A DNA stretch of 64,000 bases from positions 25,105-89,104 of the forward strand of contig JAETOE010000011.1 in NCBI GenBank assembly GCA_021771815.1, in the 5' to 3' direction. This DNA is from Roseburia hominis (GTDB lineage Bacteria > Bacillota > Clostridia > Lachnospirales > Lachnospiraceae). Positions 45,115 through 54,063 of this stretch are shown one piece after another (position 1 is the stretch's first letter; every line of letters starts with the position of its first letter). The notes under the pieces are model-generated. The model did no database searches. It saw nothing but the letters and a program-made list of their open reading frames with translations, and had not been told where the DNA came from. A program made the position numbers and the translations under genes.

Positions 45115-45471
45115 GACGGAACAGGAAAGACATGCTTCCTTCCCGGTTGTTAAGCGGAAATCTACGACCTGACGACCGGAAGGGGGCATATTTTATATGC
45201 ACGCCCGGCTGCGCACGTTTCTAACCGTCATGGCCGTATGATAAAAGCGGGAAAACATATCTTTATTGTAAAAAAATGAAGAAATTCTTATTTTTTTTAA
45301 AAATGCCAATCTAAGGGAAAAAAACCTTTGAAAAATCCCATTTTTTGTATATAATAATGCTGTATATGTAAAAATATGATTAAATGCATTTCTATGTCCA
45401 TATGGGCGTGGGAAGGATTCTATTTATAGATGAACCGTTTGCACAGAGAATGAAAGGGGCAGAATAGAACA
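45115..45471. other. 357-base intergenic region
   Basis: No ORF is seen. A hairpin CCGGTTGT (45143-45150) with ACGACCGG (45172-45179) and a small one GCATAT-TTT-ATATGC (45187-45201) follow the chemoreceptor gene without T-runs. An AT-rich stretch precedes the mbl promoter. No riboswitch was recognised. Confidence 0.5.
45328..45355 (+). promoter_or_regulatory. Promoter of the mbl-flagellar rod operon
   Basis: TTGAAA (45328-45333), 16-base spacer, TATAAT (45350-45355). The untranslated leader would be about 115 bases. Confidence 0.65.
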
Positions 45472-46467
45472 ATGATGGGTACAGATATTGGAATCGATCT
45501 CGGTACAGCGAGTATATTAGTTTATATTAAGGGTAAGGGTGTGGTATTAAAGGAGCCGTCGGTGGTGGCTTTTGATCGTGATACAAATAAGATTAAGGCA
45601 ATCGGAGAGGAAGCGAGACTGATGCTCGGCAGAACGCCGGGGAATATCGTGGCAGTCAGACCGCTTCGCCAGGGCGTTATCTCGGATTATACCGTGACGG
45701 AGAAGATGATTAAGTATTTTATTCAGAAGGCGATTGGAAAGAAGACGTTCCGTAAACCGCGTATCAGTGTGTGTGTGCCGAGCGGCGTTACGGAAGTCGA
45801 GAAGAAGGCGGTCGAGGACGCGACTTACTCTGCCGGAGCGCGTGAAGTTGCAATTATTGAGGAACCGATTGCGGCTGCGATCGGTGCGGGAATTGATATT
45901 TCCAGACCGTGCGGCAACATGATCGTCGATATCGGAGGCGGTACGGCGGATATCGCAGTGATTTCCCTCGGTGGGTCTGTTGTCAGCACTTCAATCAAGA
46001 TCGCGGGAGACGACTTTGATGAGGCGATCGTCCGCTATATGAGAAAGAAGCATAATCTTCTGATCGGTGAGCGAACCGCGGAGGATATCAAGATTAAAAT
46101 CGGAACATGCTTTCCGTTGGCACAGAATGATACGATGGACGTAAGAGGACGCAACCTTGTAACGGGACTTCCGAAGACCGTGACTGTGTCTTCGGAGGAG
46201 ACGGAGGAGGCGTTAAGAGAGCCGACGCTCCAGATCGTGGAGGCGGTACACTCTGTATTGGAGAAAACACCGCCGGAGCTGGCAGCCGACGTTGCGGACC
46301 GCGGTATTGTACTGACGGGCGGCGGCGCGCTGCTGCGCGGGCTTGAGGAACTTATTGAGGATAAGACAGGCATCAACACGATGACGGCGGAAGAGCCGAT
46401 GACCTGCGTTGCAGTCGGAACCGGAAAGTTCGTTGAATTTCTGTCAGGAAAGCGTGACGATGATTAA
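45472..46467 (+). CDS. mbl: MreB-like cell-shape protein Mbl
   Basis: 331 residues, actin fold. Phosphate loops are GIDLGTASILVY at the N-terminus and VDIGGGTADIAVIS at about 148-161; the adenosine motif is VLTGGGALLRGLEELI. It forms membrane-associated filaments that organise peptidoglycan synthesis along the side wall. The order mbl then two flagellar rod genes matches mbl-flhO-flhP of Bacillus, which is why I call it Mbl rather than MreB. GAAAGGGG precedes the start by about 14 bases; a second ATG follows immediately. Confidence 0.92.
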   Translation: MMGTDIGIDLGTASILVYIKGKGVVLKEPSVVAFDRDTNKIKAIGEEARLMLGRTPGNIVAVRPLRQGVISDYTVTEKMIKYFIQKAIGKKTFRKPRISVCVPSGVTEVEKKAVEDATYSAGAREVAIIEEPIAAAIGAGIDISRPCGNMIVDIGGGTADIAVISLGGSVVSTSIKIAGDDFDEAIVRYMRKKHNLLIGERTAEDIKIKIGTCFPLAQNDTMDVRGRNLVTGLPKTVTVSSEETEEALREPTLQIVEAVHSVLEKTPPELAADVADRGIVLTGGGALLRGLEELIEDKTGINTMTAEEPMTCVAVGTGKFVEFLSGKRDDD

Positions 46468-46580
46468 GTTTCGGTCGGATACTGCCGATATATTATTATA
46501 GCTAGGTGCAGCGGTTTGGAACGGCTTTGGACGAAGGTCTGAACGGCTGCAAGCAGGTTTTACGAGAGAAGGAGAGGCTT

Positions 46581-47375
46581 ATGGTAAAAGGATTGTATAC
46601 AGCGTATACGGGGATGGTGAATGAGCAGAAACGTCTGGATGTTCTTTCGAACAATCTGGCGAATGCCGATACGAACGGTTATAAGAAGGAGGGAACGACT
46701 TCACAGACGTTTGCGGATGAACTGGCGATTAAGATCAAGGACACGTCCGATTTTGGACTCGCCAAGCGTCTTGGAACCATGAGCATGGGCGTCCATATTG
46801 GAGAGACTTATACCGATTATGATGCGGGAAATTTCCGTGTCACGGACAATAAGACCGATTTTGCATTGGCGGGCAACGGATTTTTTGCAATTTCCTATAC
46901 GGATAAGGCGGGGAATTCTTCTGTCAAGTATACGAGGGACGGAGCGTTCGTTGTCAATACGGAAGGGTATCTTGTCACCAAGGACGGAGATTTCGTGTTG
47001 AATATGAATGACGCCAGAAGCGGTAATGTGAACGGAAGAATTCGTCTGGATCCGACGGAGCCGATTACGGTTGATGAACTTGGAAATATTTTCCAGGAGG
47101 ATGAGCAGGTCGGAAATATCGGGTTTGTGGATTTTGAGGATTACGACTATCTTGCGAAGTTCGGCGAGAATATGTATGATCTGGTGGACGGCGGCACAAT
47201 CATCGAATCAGATGCGAAGGTAGAACAGGGGTTGATCGAGTCTTCCAATGTCAACGTCGTATCGGAGATGGTGAATATGATTACGATTTCCAGAGCGTAT
47301 CAGGCTGGACAGAAGGTCATCAATGCAATTGACGAGACGCTTGACAAAGCGGTAAATCAGGTTGGACAGGTATAA
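46581..47375 (+). CDS. flhO: Flagellar basal-body rod protein, FlhO type
   Basis: 264 residues from ATG 46581, which follows GAAGGAGAG. N-terminal VLSNNLANADTNGYKKE and C-terminal SSNVNVVSEMVNMITISRAYQAGQKVI are the two terminal helices of the FlgG family. It forms part of the flagellar rod, probably with the next gene. Assignment to the proximal member of the pair (FlhO) is by position. Confidence 0.92.
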   Translation: MVKGLYTAYTGMVNEQKRLDVLSNNLANADTNGYKKEGTTSQTFADELAIKIKDTSDFGLAKRLGTMSMGVHIGETYTDYDAGNFRVTDNKTDFALAGNGFFAISYTDKAGNSSVKYTRDGAFVVNTEGYLVTKDGDFVLNMNDARSGNVNGRIRLDPTEPITVDELGNIFQEDEQVGNIGFVDFEDYDYLAKFGENMYDLVDGGTIIESDAKVEQGLIESSNVNVVSEMVNMITISRAYQAGQKVINAIDETLDKAVNQVGQV

Positions 47376-47393
47376 GCAGGAGGTAGCTGACCT

Positions 47394-48209
47394 ATGATGA
47401 GGGCACTTTACACGGCTGCAACGGGAATGCGTGCGCAGCAGACGAATGTAGATAATATTTCGAATAATCTTTCCAATGTAAACACGGTGGGATATAAGCA
47501 GGAGAAGACAGAGTTCAAGTCTTTGCTGTATCAGACCATCCAGACGAGAACGACGACCGCGAATGGCGAGGAGAAGCCGATTCCGGCACAGACCGGTCTT
47601 GGTACAAGAGTAGCGTCCACGACTTCGATTTATACGCAGGGTGCAACGCTTGCCAGTGAAAATGCAACGGATTTTGCAATTGTCGGAGATGGATTTTTTG
47701 CAGTCCGCGGCGCGGATAATGAGGTGTATTACACCAGAGCCGGGAACTTTGTATGGGCGGAGGGCAATCAGGGCTTGACGCTGACGACAAGCGACGGCTA
47801 CCCGGTGCTTGACACCAACCGCCAGCCGATTACGCTTCCGCAGGGAATTACAGGAGAGAGCGTTACTGTTTCACAGGACGGTTCCTTTTCCTATAAGAAT
47901 GCGGAGGGAGTTACTGTAGATATGAACCGCAGTTTCGGACTGTTTCAGTTTAATAACCCGAGCGGTCTTGAGAAGATCGGAGACAACCTGTTAGAAGAGA
48001 CGGAGGCCTCGGGAGCTGCGCTCAATGAGAGGACGACGGCAACATTGACGCCGAGCCAGGTGCGCCAGAAGTATTTGGAGGCATCCAACGTACAGGTTGC
48101 AGATGAGATGGTCAACCTGATTATTGCGCAGCGTGCTTATCAGTTGAACTCCAAGGCAATTACGACTTCAGATGAGATGCTTGAGCAGGCAAACAATCTG
48201 AGGAGATAA
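47394..48209 (+). CDS. flgG: Flagellar basal-body rod protein, FlgG/FlhP type
   Basis: 271 residues. Same two-ended rod family: NISNNLSNVNTVGYKQE near the N-terminus, ASNVQVADEMVNLIIAQRAYQLNSKAI near the C-terminus, plus the central hypervariable beta domain. It makes the distal rod that passes through the wall. An AGGAGG site precedes the start; a second ATG follows at once. The gene lies 18 bases after flhO and 11 bases before the rod-binding gene. Confidence 0.94.
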   Translation: MMRALYTAATGMRAQQTNVDNISNNLSNVNTVGYKQEKTEFKSLLYQTIQTRTTTANGEEKPIPAQTGLGTRVASTTSIYTQGATLASENATDFAIVGDGFFAVRGADNEVYYTRAGNFVWAEGNQGLTLTTSDGYPVLDTNRQPITLPQGITGESVTVSQDGSFSYKNAEGVTVDMNRSFGLFQFNNPSGLEKIGDNLLEETEASGAALNERTTATLTPSQVRQKYLEASNVQVADEMVNLIIAQRAYQLNSKAITTSDEMLEQANNLRR

Positions 48210-48220
48210 AGGAGGCATAA

Positions 48221-48580
48221 ATGAGCTTTTCAATAGACGGTATTTCATCGATGGTGGATATGACAAAGAACGCGACGGCGGCGAACGGCGCTTCGTCGTT
48301 GCAGAAGGCGGCAAGCAGCATTTCTTCCGAGACGACAGAGGAAGAATTGATGGAGGTCTGCAAAGATTTTACGTCGTATTTCGTGGAGGAAGTGTTAAAG
48401 GAAGTCAAGGAGAACATGACGATGGAGGAGGAAGAAGAGGATTCTTCCATAAAGACTTTGACGGATTTTCATATGGACAGCACGATCGAACTGGTTGCGG
48501 ACGAGGTGGTCGATCAGGTGGGAGGCAGCTTTACCCAGCAGCTCTTTGAGCAGATGAAACGCAATTACGGCATTGAATAA
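48221..48580 (+). CDS. Flagellar rod-binding protein (FlgJ N-terminal-type)
   Basis: 119 residues, with the rod-binding region CKDFTSYFVEEVLKEVKENM and the C-terminal motif DEVVDQVGGSFTQQLFEQMKRNYG of the Rod-binding (FlgJ_N) family. It lacks the peptidoglycan-hydrolase half of proteobacterial FlgJ, as is usual in Firmicutes. It helps the rod assemble through the wall. AAAGGAGG precedes the start. A terminator follows. Confidence 0.88.
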   Translation: MSFSIDGISSMVDMTKNATAANGASSLQKAASSISSETTEEELMEVCKDFTSYFVEEVLKEVKENMTMEEEEEDSSIKTLTDFHMDSTIELVADEVVDQVGGSFTQQLFEQMKRNYGIE

Positions 48581-48613
48581 GGCGTTCTGCTGAGAATGGA
48601 ATAAGATATGTTT

Positions 48614-48642
48614 GAAAAACCTTGAGTTAATCAAGGTTTTTC
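48614..48642 (+). terminator. Terminator after the flagellar rod operon
   Basis: GAAAAACCTTGA (48614-48625) and TCAAGGTTTTTC (48631-48642) are perfect twelve-base arms around GTTAA; the right arm ends in TTTTT. Confidence 0.85.
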
Positions 48643-48688
48643 TTATGTGTACCCGGCAGAACAAGCTCTGGCGGATGGGAGGAACAGT

Positions 48689-50893
48689 TTGGAAAAGTTA
48701 GCGGGATATGTGGAGCATATCATATACAGGAACACGGACAATGGTTATACGGTCTTGAATCTTGTCAGCGGCGAGGAAGAAATTACTTGCGTAGGGATCT
48801 TTTCCGCAATCGCGGAGGGGGAGAATATCGAGGCGTCCGGTGAGTATACCGACCATCCGACCTATGGCAGGCAGTTTAAGGTGGACGCATTTGAGGAGAA
48901 AGCGCCGGAGGACGAGGAGGCGATTGAACGATATCTCGGGTCGGGGGCAATCAAAGGAGTGGGACTTGCACTTGCGGCGCGCATTGTGCGCAGATTTAAA
49001 GAAGATACCTTCCGCATTATCGAGGAGGAACCGGAGCGTCTTGCGGAGATCAAGGGCATCAGCGAGCGCAAGGCGATGGAGATTGCCGACCAGGTCAATG
49101 AGAAGCGCGATCTGCGCCAGGCAATGATTTTCCTGCAGCAGTACGGCATTACGATGAATCTCGCAGTAAAGGTCTATCAGGCGTATGGACAGGAAGTGTA
49201 TGGCATTATCAAGGAGAATCCATACCGGCTCGCGGATGATATTGAGGGCGTCGGTTTTCGCACCGCGGACGAGATCGCGGCGCGTGTCGGAATCCGCATG
49301 GACTCGGATTTCCGCATACGGAGCGGTATTTTGTACGTGCTGCTGCAGGCGTCCGGTGAGGGACACACGTACCTGCCCGAAGGAGAACTGACCGCACGGA
49401 CAAAACAGCTTCTGGAAGTTGATGAGGGACAGATCGAGAAGCAGTACATGGATCTTGCAATCGAGAGAAAAATCATTATGAAACAGTTCGGGGACGGACA
49501 GACACAGATCTATGCGGCGTCTTTTTACTATATGGAAGCCAACACAGCGACAATGCTCAAACAGCTCAATGTAAATTACGATGTGCCGGATATTGAGATC
49601 GAGCAGCGTATTCGGAATATCGAAAAGCAGACGGGCATGGAGCTTGACGAGCACCAGGTGACTGCGGTAAAAGAGGCGGTGAGAAATGGTCTGCTTATCA
49701 TCACCGGAGGTCCGGGTACGGGCAAGACGACCACGATTAATACGATTATCAAGTATTTTGAGTTGGAGGGAATGGATATTTTCCTTGCGGCTCCGACCGG
49801 AAGAGCGGCGAAGCGGATGAGCGAGACGACCGGATTCGAAGCGCGGACCGTACACCGTATGCTGGAACTGAACGGCGGTATGGACGGAAAAGCAGGATTT
49901 GAGCGGAATGAGCAGAATCCGTTGGAGACGGACGTTGTGATAGTCGATGAAATGTCTATGGTTGACATAACACTCATGCATTCTCTGTTGAAAGCGGTTG
50001 CCGTAGGCACGCGCCTGATCCTCGTGGGGGATGTGAATCAGCTTCCCAGTGTCGGACCGGGCAGCGTGCTGCGGGATATTATTCAGTCGCATGAATGCAA
50101 CGTTGTGATGCTGACGAAGATTTTCCGACAGGCGTCCACAAGTGATATTATTGTCAATGCACATAAGATCAATCATGGGGAGAAAGTGACGCTTGACAAC
50201 AAGAGCATGGATTTCTTTTTCCTGAAGAGATATGATGCGGACGTTATCATAAACGTCATGCTGCAGCTTGTAAAACAGAAACTGCCGAAATTCGTGGATG
50301 CGACACCTTATGACATACAGATTTTGACGCCGATGCGCAAAGGTCTGCTGGGCGTGGAGCGGCTGAACGGAATCCTGCAGCAGTATATGAATCCGCCGTC
50401 GCAGCAGAAGAGGGAAAAGGAGCACGGCGATGCGATTTTCCGCGAGGGTGACAAAATTATGCAGACGCGGAACAATTATCAGTTAGAGTGGGAAATCCGC
50501 ACGAAATTCGGGCTTTCCGTGGATAAAGGAACGGGTGTGTTCAACGGAGATATGGGAATTATCCGGGAAATCAACGATTTTGCGGAGACGATGACGGTGG
50601 AATTCGATGAGGGGCGTATGGTGGAATATCCGTATAAGCTGCTGGATGAATTGGAGCTTGCCTACGCGATTACGATACATAAATCGCAGGGGAGCGAATA
50701 TCCGGCGGTCGTGATTCCGCTGCTTTCCGGTCCAGCAATGCTGATGAACCGGAATTTGCTGTACACGGCAGTTACGAGGGCAAGAAAGTGCGTTACGCTT
50801 GTCGGAAATGAAGCGACATTTGCACAGATGGTGCAGAATACCGCACAGCAGAAGCGCTACAGCGGACTGTGCGACCGCCTGCGCGAGTCGTGA
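48689..50893 (+). CDS. recD2: RecD2-type SF1B helicase
   Basis: 734 residues from a TTG start at 48689, chosen because GGGAGG lies six bases before it; an in-frame ATG at 48647 sits within five bases of the terminator hairpin and has no site. The N-terminal part has helix-hairpin-helix segments (GSGAIKGVGLALAARIV, AEIKGISERKAMEIADQV). Helicase motifs: Walker A GGPGTGKTTT, Walker B VDEMSMVD, GDVNQLPSVGPG, and the C-terminal IHKSQGSEYPAVV. It is a 5' to 3' DNA helicase without RecBC, involved in repair. A hairpin terminator follows at 50938. Confidence 0.95.
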   Translation: MEKLAGYVEHIIYRNTDNGYTVLNLVSGEEEITCVGIFSAIAEGENIEASGEYTDHPTYGRQFKVDAFEEKAPEDEEAIERYLGSGAIKGVGLALAARIVRRFKEDTFRIIEEEPERLAEIKGISERKAMEIADQVNEKRDLRQAMIFLQQYGITMNLAVKVYQAYGQEVYGIIKENPYRLADDIEGVGFRTADEIAARVGIRMDSDFRIRSGILYVLLQASGEGHTYLPEGELTARTKQLLEVDEGQIEKQYMDLAIERKIIMKQFGDGQTQIYAASFYYMEANTATMLKQLNVNYDVPDIEIEQRIRNIEKQTGMELDEHQVTAVKEAVRNGLLIITGGPGTGKTTTINTIIKYFELEGMDIFLAAPTGRAAKRMSETTGFEARTVHRMLELNGGMDGKAGFERNEQNPLETDVVIVDEMSMVDITLMHSLLKAVAVGTRLILVGDVNQLPSVGPGSVLRDIIQSHECNVVMLTKIFRQASTSDIIVNAHKINHGEKVTLDNKSMDFFFLKRYDADVIINVMLQLVKQKLPKFVDATPYDIQILTPMRKGLLGVERLNGILQQYMNPPSQQKREKEHGDAIFREGDKIMQTRNNYQLEWEIRTKFGLSVDKGTGVFNGDMGIIREINDFAETMTVEFDEGRMVEYPYKLLDELELAYAITIHKSQGSEYPAVVIPLLSGPAMLMNRNLLYTAVTRARKCVTLVGNEATFAQMVQNTAQQKRYSGLCDRLRES

Positions 50894-50937
50894 AAAAATT
50901 GCGCGGACAGATTGCCGTAGATTTGGTTGAAATGAAT

Positions 50938-50969
50938 ATGCCGCATTCCGATAAAACGGAGTGCGGCAT
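50938..50969. terminator. Terminator between convergent recD2 and the ABC operon
   Basis: ATGCCGCA-T-TCCG pairs with CGGA-G-TGCGGCAT around ATAAAA; a T-rich tract follows on the plus strand. Likely bidirectional. Confidence 0.75.
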
Positions 50970-51017
50970 GTTGTATTTTGATAATTAAAATTATGCGTAT
51001 AAATCAGTCGGTTTTGT

Positions 51018-51821
51018 TTATGAGAGAAGAGCCTTATCGCTTGCGAATTCTTCGCCGCTGACTTTCTCGAACTGATGCAGCAGATCTTCCACGGTCAGTT
51101 TCTTTTTCTCTTCTCCGGAAATATTTAAAATAACTTTCCCTTCGTGCATCATAATAAGCCGGTTGCCGTGAGCAATCGCATCCTTCATATTGTGTGTGAC
51201 CATCATTGCGGTGAGATGATACTCTGAAATGATGCGGTCAGAGATCTCTAAGACCTTTGCTGCGGTCTTTGGGTCTAACGCTGCGGTGTGCTCGTCGAGC
51301 AGGAGCAGCTTCGGCTTTTTGATCGCGGACATTAAGAGAGTGATTGCCTGGCGCTGACCGCCGGAGAGCAGTCCGACCTTACTGGAAAGCCGGTCTTCCA
51401 AGCCGAGGTTTAAGGTGGCGAGAAGTCCGCGGTAGGTGTCGCGTTCTTTCCTGGTGATTCCCCACGAAAGTCCGCGTCTGTCGCCGCGACGTCCGGCGAT
51501 TGCCATATTTTCCTCAATGGACATCGTGGTAGCGGTTCCGGTCATGGGGTCCTGAAAGACCCTGCCGAGATATTTTGCGCGCTTGTGCTCGGAAAGTCGT
51601 GTGACATCGTCGCCGCCGATGTAGATTTTCCCGGAATCGACCGGCCATACGCCTGCGACTGCGTTTAGAGTCGTGGATTTTCCGGCGCCGTTGCCGCCGA
51701 TGACTGTGACGAAATCACCCTCTTCCAAGGAGAGGTTTACGCCGTCCAGGGCTACTTTCTCGTTGATGGTGCCCGGGTTAAAGGTCTTGCGTATATTGTC
51801 TATTTTTAACATTTCAGCCAT
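51018..51821 (-). CDS. ABC transporter ATP-binding protein (TrpXYZ-like importer)
   Basis: 267 residues. Walker A GGNGAGKST, signature LSGGQRQAI, Walker B LLLLDEHTAALD. The DEHTAALDP form, with His after the Glu, is a known variant of this subgroup. It is the last gene of a three-gene minus-strand operon (substrate-binding lipoprotein, permease, ATPase). Such BPD_transp_2 systems with ABC_sub_bind lipoproteins are often annotated as tryptophan, tyrosine or unknown-substrate importers. The permease stop is four bases before this start. Confidence 0.92.
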   Translation of the reverse strand: MAEMLKIDNIRKTFNPGTINEKVALDGVNLSLEEGDFVTVIGGNGAGKSTTLNAVAGVWPVDSGKIYIGGDDVTRLSEHKRAKYLGRVFQDPMTGTATTMSIEENMAIAGRRGDRRGLSWGITRKERDTYRGLLATLNLGLEDRLSSKVGLLSGGQRQAITLLMSAIKKPKLLLLDEHTAALDPKTAAKVLEISDRIISEYHLTAMMVTHNMKDAIAHGNRLIMMHEGKVILNISGEEKKKLTVEDLLHQFEKVSGEEFASDKALLS

Positions 51822-51825
51822 GACA

Positions 51826-52761
51826 CTATTTCTCCTTTCCTTTGTATTTTGTCTTTAAGTAAGGAATTGCAAGGAAAACAGCTACGACGATGGCAGAAAA
51901 CAGTTTCAGGTCATCGGATGGCAGCTTTAACCATAACACGATATTCATAACGATATAGTAAATAATCGCGCCGGCGATTACAGCAAGCAGCGTATATGCG
52001 AAGGTGAATCTCTTCCCGGTGTAGAGTTTCCCGAAAAGAACCTCGCCGATGATGACGGCTGCAAGACCGATGACGATCGCGCCGCGCCCCATATTGACAT
52101 CTGCCGCACCCTGATACTGTGCGTAGAGGCCACCCGAGAGACCGACAAGACCGTTGGAGATCATCAGGGCGATGACAGTGTGGAAATTCGTATTGATGCC
52201 CTGCGCGCGCGCCATCTGCGGGTTACATCCAGTTGCACGGATCGCATGTCCCTGCTCGGTGCCGAAATACCAGTAGAGGATTGCAACGATGGCAATGCAG
52301 AATAGAACGCAGGTGATGTATATTCTTGTCCGTGTGGAGGGAGAATCCGAGAGGTAACGCAGAGAAACAACAAGCGGATATTTGTCAACGCTGACTGCCT
52401 GATTGGAACACCCCATGATGTTTAGGTTGATGGAATACAGGGAGATCTGCGTCAGAATACTGGCGAGAATTCCGGGAATTCCAAGGGCGGTGTGCAAGAA
52501 TCCAGTGATAAAGCCGGATGCCATACCTGCCGCAAACGCAAAAATAAGCGCGGGCCACGGATTCATGCCGCCTCGAATCAGCATAACTGCGACTGCGCCT
52601 CCGGTTGCAAAAGAACCGTCTACGGTCAAATCGGCAAAGTCGAGCAGACGGTAAGTGATGTAGACGCCCAATGCCATCAATCCCCAGACCATGCCCTGCG
52701 CAAATGCGCCGGGCATGGAGCGGAAAAGTGCCATGGGGTCTAAGGACATTAAATAAGTCAT
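51826..52761 (-). CDS. ABC transporter permease (branched-chain-type fold)
   Basis: 311 residues with about eight hydrophobic segments and the glycine-rich loop RATGCNPQMARAQGINTNF, the characteristic EAA-like motif of BPD_transp_2 permeases. It presumably forms a homodimer for import of the ligand captured by the lipoprotein upstream. The next gene follows with a four-base gap. 51 bases separate it from the lipoprotein gene. Confidence 0.92.
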   Translation of the reverse strand: MTYLMSLDPMALFRSMPGAFAQGMVWGLMALGVYITYRLLDFADLTVDGSFATGGAVAVMLIRGGMNPWPALIFAFAAGMASGFITGFLHTALGIPGILASILTQISLYSINLNIMGCSNQAVSVDKYPLVVSLRYLSDSPSTRTRIYITCVLFCIAIVAILYWYFGTEQGHAIRATGCNPQMARAQGINTNFHTVIALMISNGLVGLSGGLYAQYQGAADVNMGRGAIVIGLAAVIIGEVLFGKLYTGKRFTFAYTLLAVIAGAIIYYIVMNIVLWLKLPSDDLKLFSAIVVAVFLAIPYLKTKYKGKEK

Positions 52762-52812
52762 AAAATAACCCCTTTACATTGCTTCATGATATTCTGATGT
52801 GACGACGAAACA

Positions 52813-53859
52813 TTATTCTGTTTCGATGGCGGTATAACCTTCCGGCACGGTGATGCCAAGAGCCTCACAGATCTCTGGATTATACTCTTTAGTTACATTC
52901 GGAGCGTAAGAGATTTCCATGGTGCTGATGTCTGCGCCGTTTACAAGAACCTCATATGCCATTTCGCCTGCCTTGTAGCCGATGTCGTAGTAACTGATGG
53001 AGAGTGTTGCAACACCGCAGCCGGCGCAGATACCTTCCTCGCCTGCGATAACAGGTACCTTTGCGGGAAGTGTGATGTTGTTGATCGTTTCCGTGTTGCT
53101 CGCCATGGTGTTGTCGGTCGGAATGTAGATGATGTCAACCTCCGATACAGCGTTCTGGACAACGGAAGCGATATCGTTGGAATCTGCTATCGTATATTCC
53201 TTGAAAGAAATGCCATCCTCTGTCAGATACTCACCAAACTTTGTTGCCTGATATGCGGAGTTCGGTTCTGCGGAACAGTAGATAATGCCGACATTTTTTG
53301 CGTCAGGGAACAGTTCTACAAGCATGTCCTCCTGCTGGTCGAGCGGTGCGAGATCGGAAGTGCCGGATACGTTGGTGCCGGTCGCTCCCGTCCAGTTGTC
53401 AATGTCAAGTGCAGTCGCGTAATCTGTGATAGAGGTTCCGAGAATCGGAATTGTACTTGTGGCTGCGGAGGCGCACTGAAGTGCGGTCGTCGCATTTGCA
53501 AGAATCAGGTCATAGTTGCTGGAAACAAAAGTAGTCGCAATGCTGGAGCAGTTTGCCTGCTCTCCCTGCGCGTTCTGTACGTCAAACGTGACGTTCTCTT
53601 CGCCGAGCAGATCGGAAAGGGCGTCCTGAAAGCCTTCGGTTGCGGCATCAAGTGCCGGATGCTCCAACTGCTGTAAAATACCGATTTCGTATGTGCCGTT
53701 TCCGGTGTTTTCGGCGGAAGCGGACGAATTATCCTGTGATACCGCTGCAGCGCCGGTGTCTCCGGTAGAAGCGGATGTGCCGTCGCCTCCACATGCGGTC
53801 ACGGAGAGCGTCATGGAAGCAACTAACATAGTAGAAATAAGTTTACTTGACTTTCTCAT
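52813..53859 (-). CDS. ABC transporter substrate-binding lipoprotein (ABC_sub_bind family)
   Basis: 348 residues. Signal peptide with lipobox VTAC; after a Ser/Ala-rich linker comes a type I periplasmic-binding fold with EIGILQQLEHPALDAATEGF and VDIIYIPTDNTMASN, characteristic of the ABC_sub_bind (PF04392-like) family. In streptococci the related TrpX binds tryptophan, so an aromatic amino acid is one candidate ligand. Start follows AAAGGAGG. Upstream lie a strong promoter and a palindrome at 53877-53894. Confidence 0.92.
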   Translation of the reverse strand: MRKSSKLISTMLVASMTLSVTACGGDGTSASTGDTGAAAVSQDNSSASAENTGNGTYEIGILQQLEHPALDAATEGFQDALSDLLGEENVTFDVQNAQGEQANCSSIATTFVSSNYDLILANATTALQCASAATSTIPILGTSITDYATALDIDNWTGATGTNVSGTSDLAPLDQQEDMLVELFPDAKNVGIIYCSAEPNSAYQATKFGEYLTEDGISFKEYTIADSNDIASVVQNAVSEVDIIYIPTDNTMASNTETINNITLPAKVPVIAGEEGICAGCGVATLSISYYDIGYKAGEMAYEVLVNGADISTMEISYAPNVTKEYNPEICEALGITVPEGYTAIETE

Positions 53860-53876
53860 AAAAATCCTCCTTTAGC

Positions 53877-53894
53877 GCACTAATGCTTTAGTGC
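53877..53894. promoter_or_regulatory. Palindromic operator between promoter and start of the ABC operon
   Basis: GCACTAA (53877-53883) and TTAGTGC (53888-53894) are perfect seven-base arms around TGCT. It lies 15 bases downstream of the -10 of the minus-strand promoter, overlapping the early transcript. The regulator is not known. Confidence 0.6.
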
Positions 53895-53908
53895 TTTTAA
53901 TAAGGAAA

Positions 53909-53937
53909 ATTATAATAATGAAACGAAATTTCGTCAA
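53909..53937 (-). promoter_or_regulatory. Promoter of the ABC importer operon
   Basis: On the minus strand TTGACG (plus 53932-53937), 17-base spacer, TATAAT (plus 53909-53914). Confidence 0.8.
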
Positions 53938-54063
53938 CTATAAAATCAAGTATAAAATAAAGAAAGAAAAAATTAAGAAAATGTTTATGGCATCTTGGGG
54001 GAAAAAATGCTAGGATAAAGCAGAATTGAGAACGCGGATGCCTGGGGAGAGAACAGGGAAACG

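Noticed and set aside
45115..45471. Cyclic di-GMP riboswitch near the chemoreceptor/mbl region
   Set aside because: Hairpins are present but the conserved GEMM-type core was not recognisable.
48647..48688. ATG start for recD2 at 48647
   Set aside because: It lies directly behind a terminator hairpin without a ribosome site; TTG 48689 has GGGAGG at the right distance.
48698..50425. Long open frame (575 codons) on the minus strand
   Set aside because: It lies fully antisense to recD2, which has clear helicase motifs; the frame is a by-product of codon usage.
53860..54063. Tryptophan T-box ahead of the TrpXYZ-like operon
   Set aside because: The leader between promoter and start is too short (about 45 bases) for a T-box.
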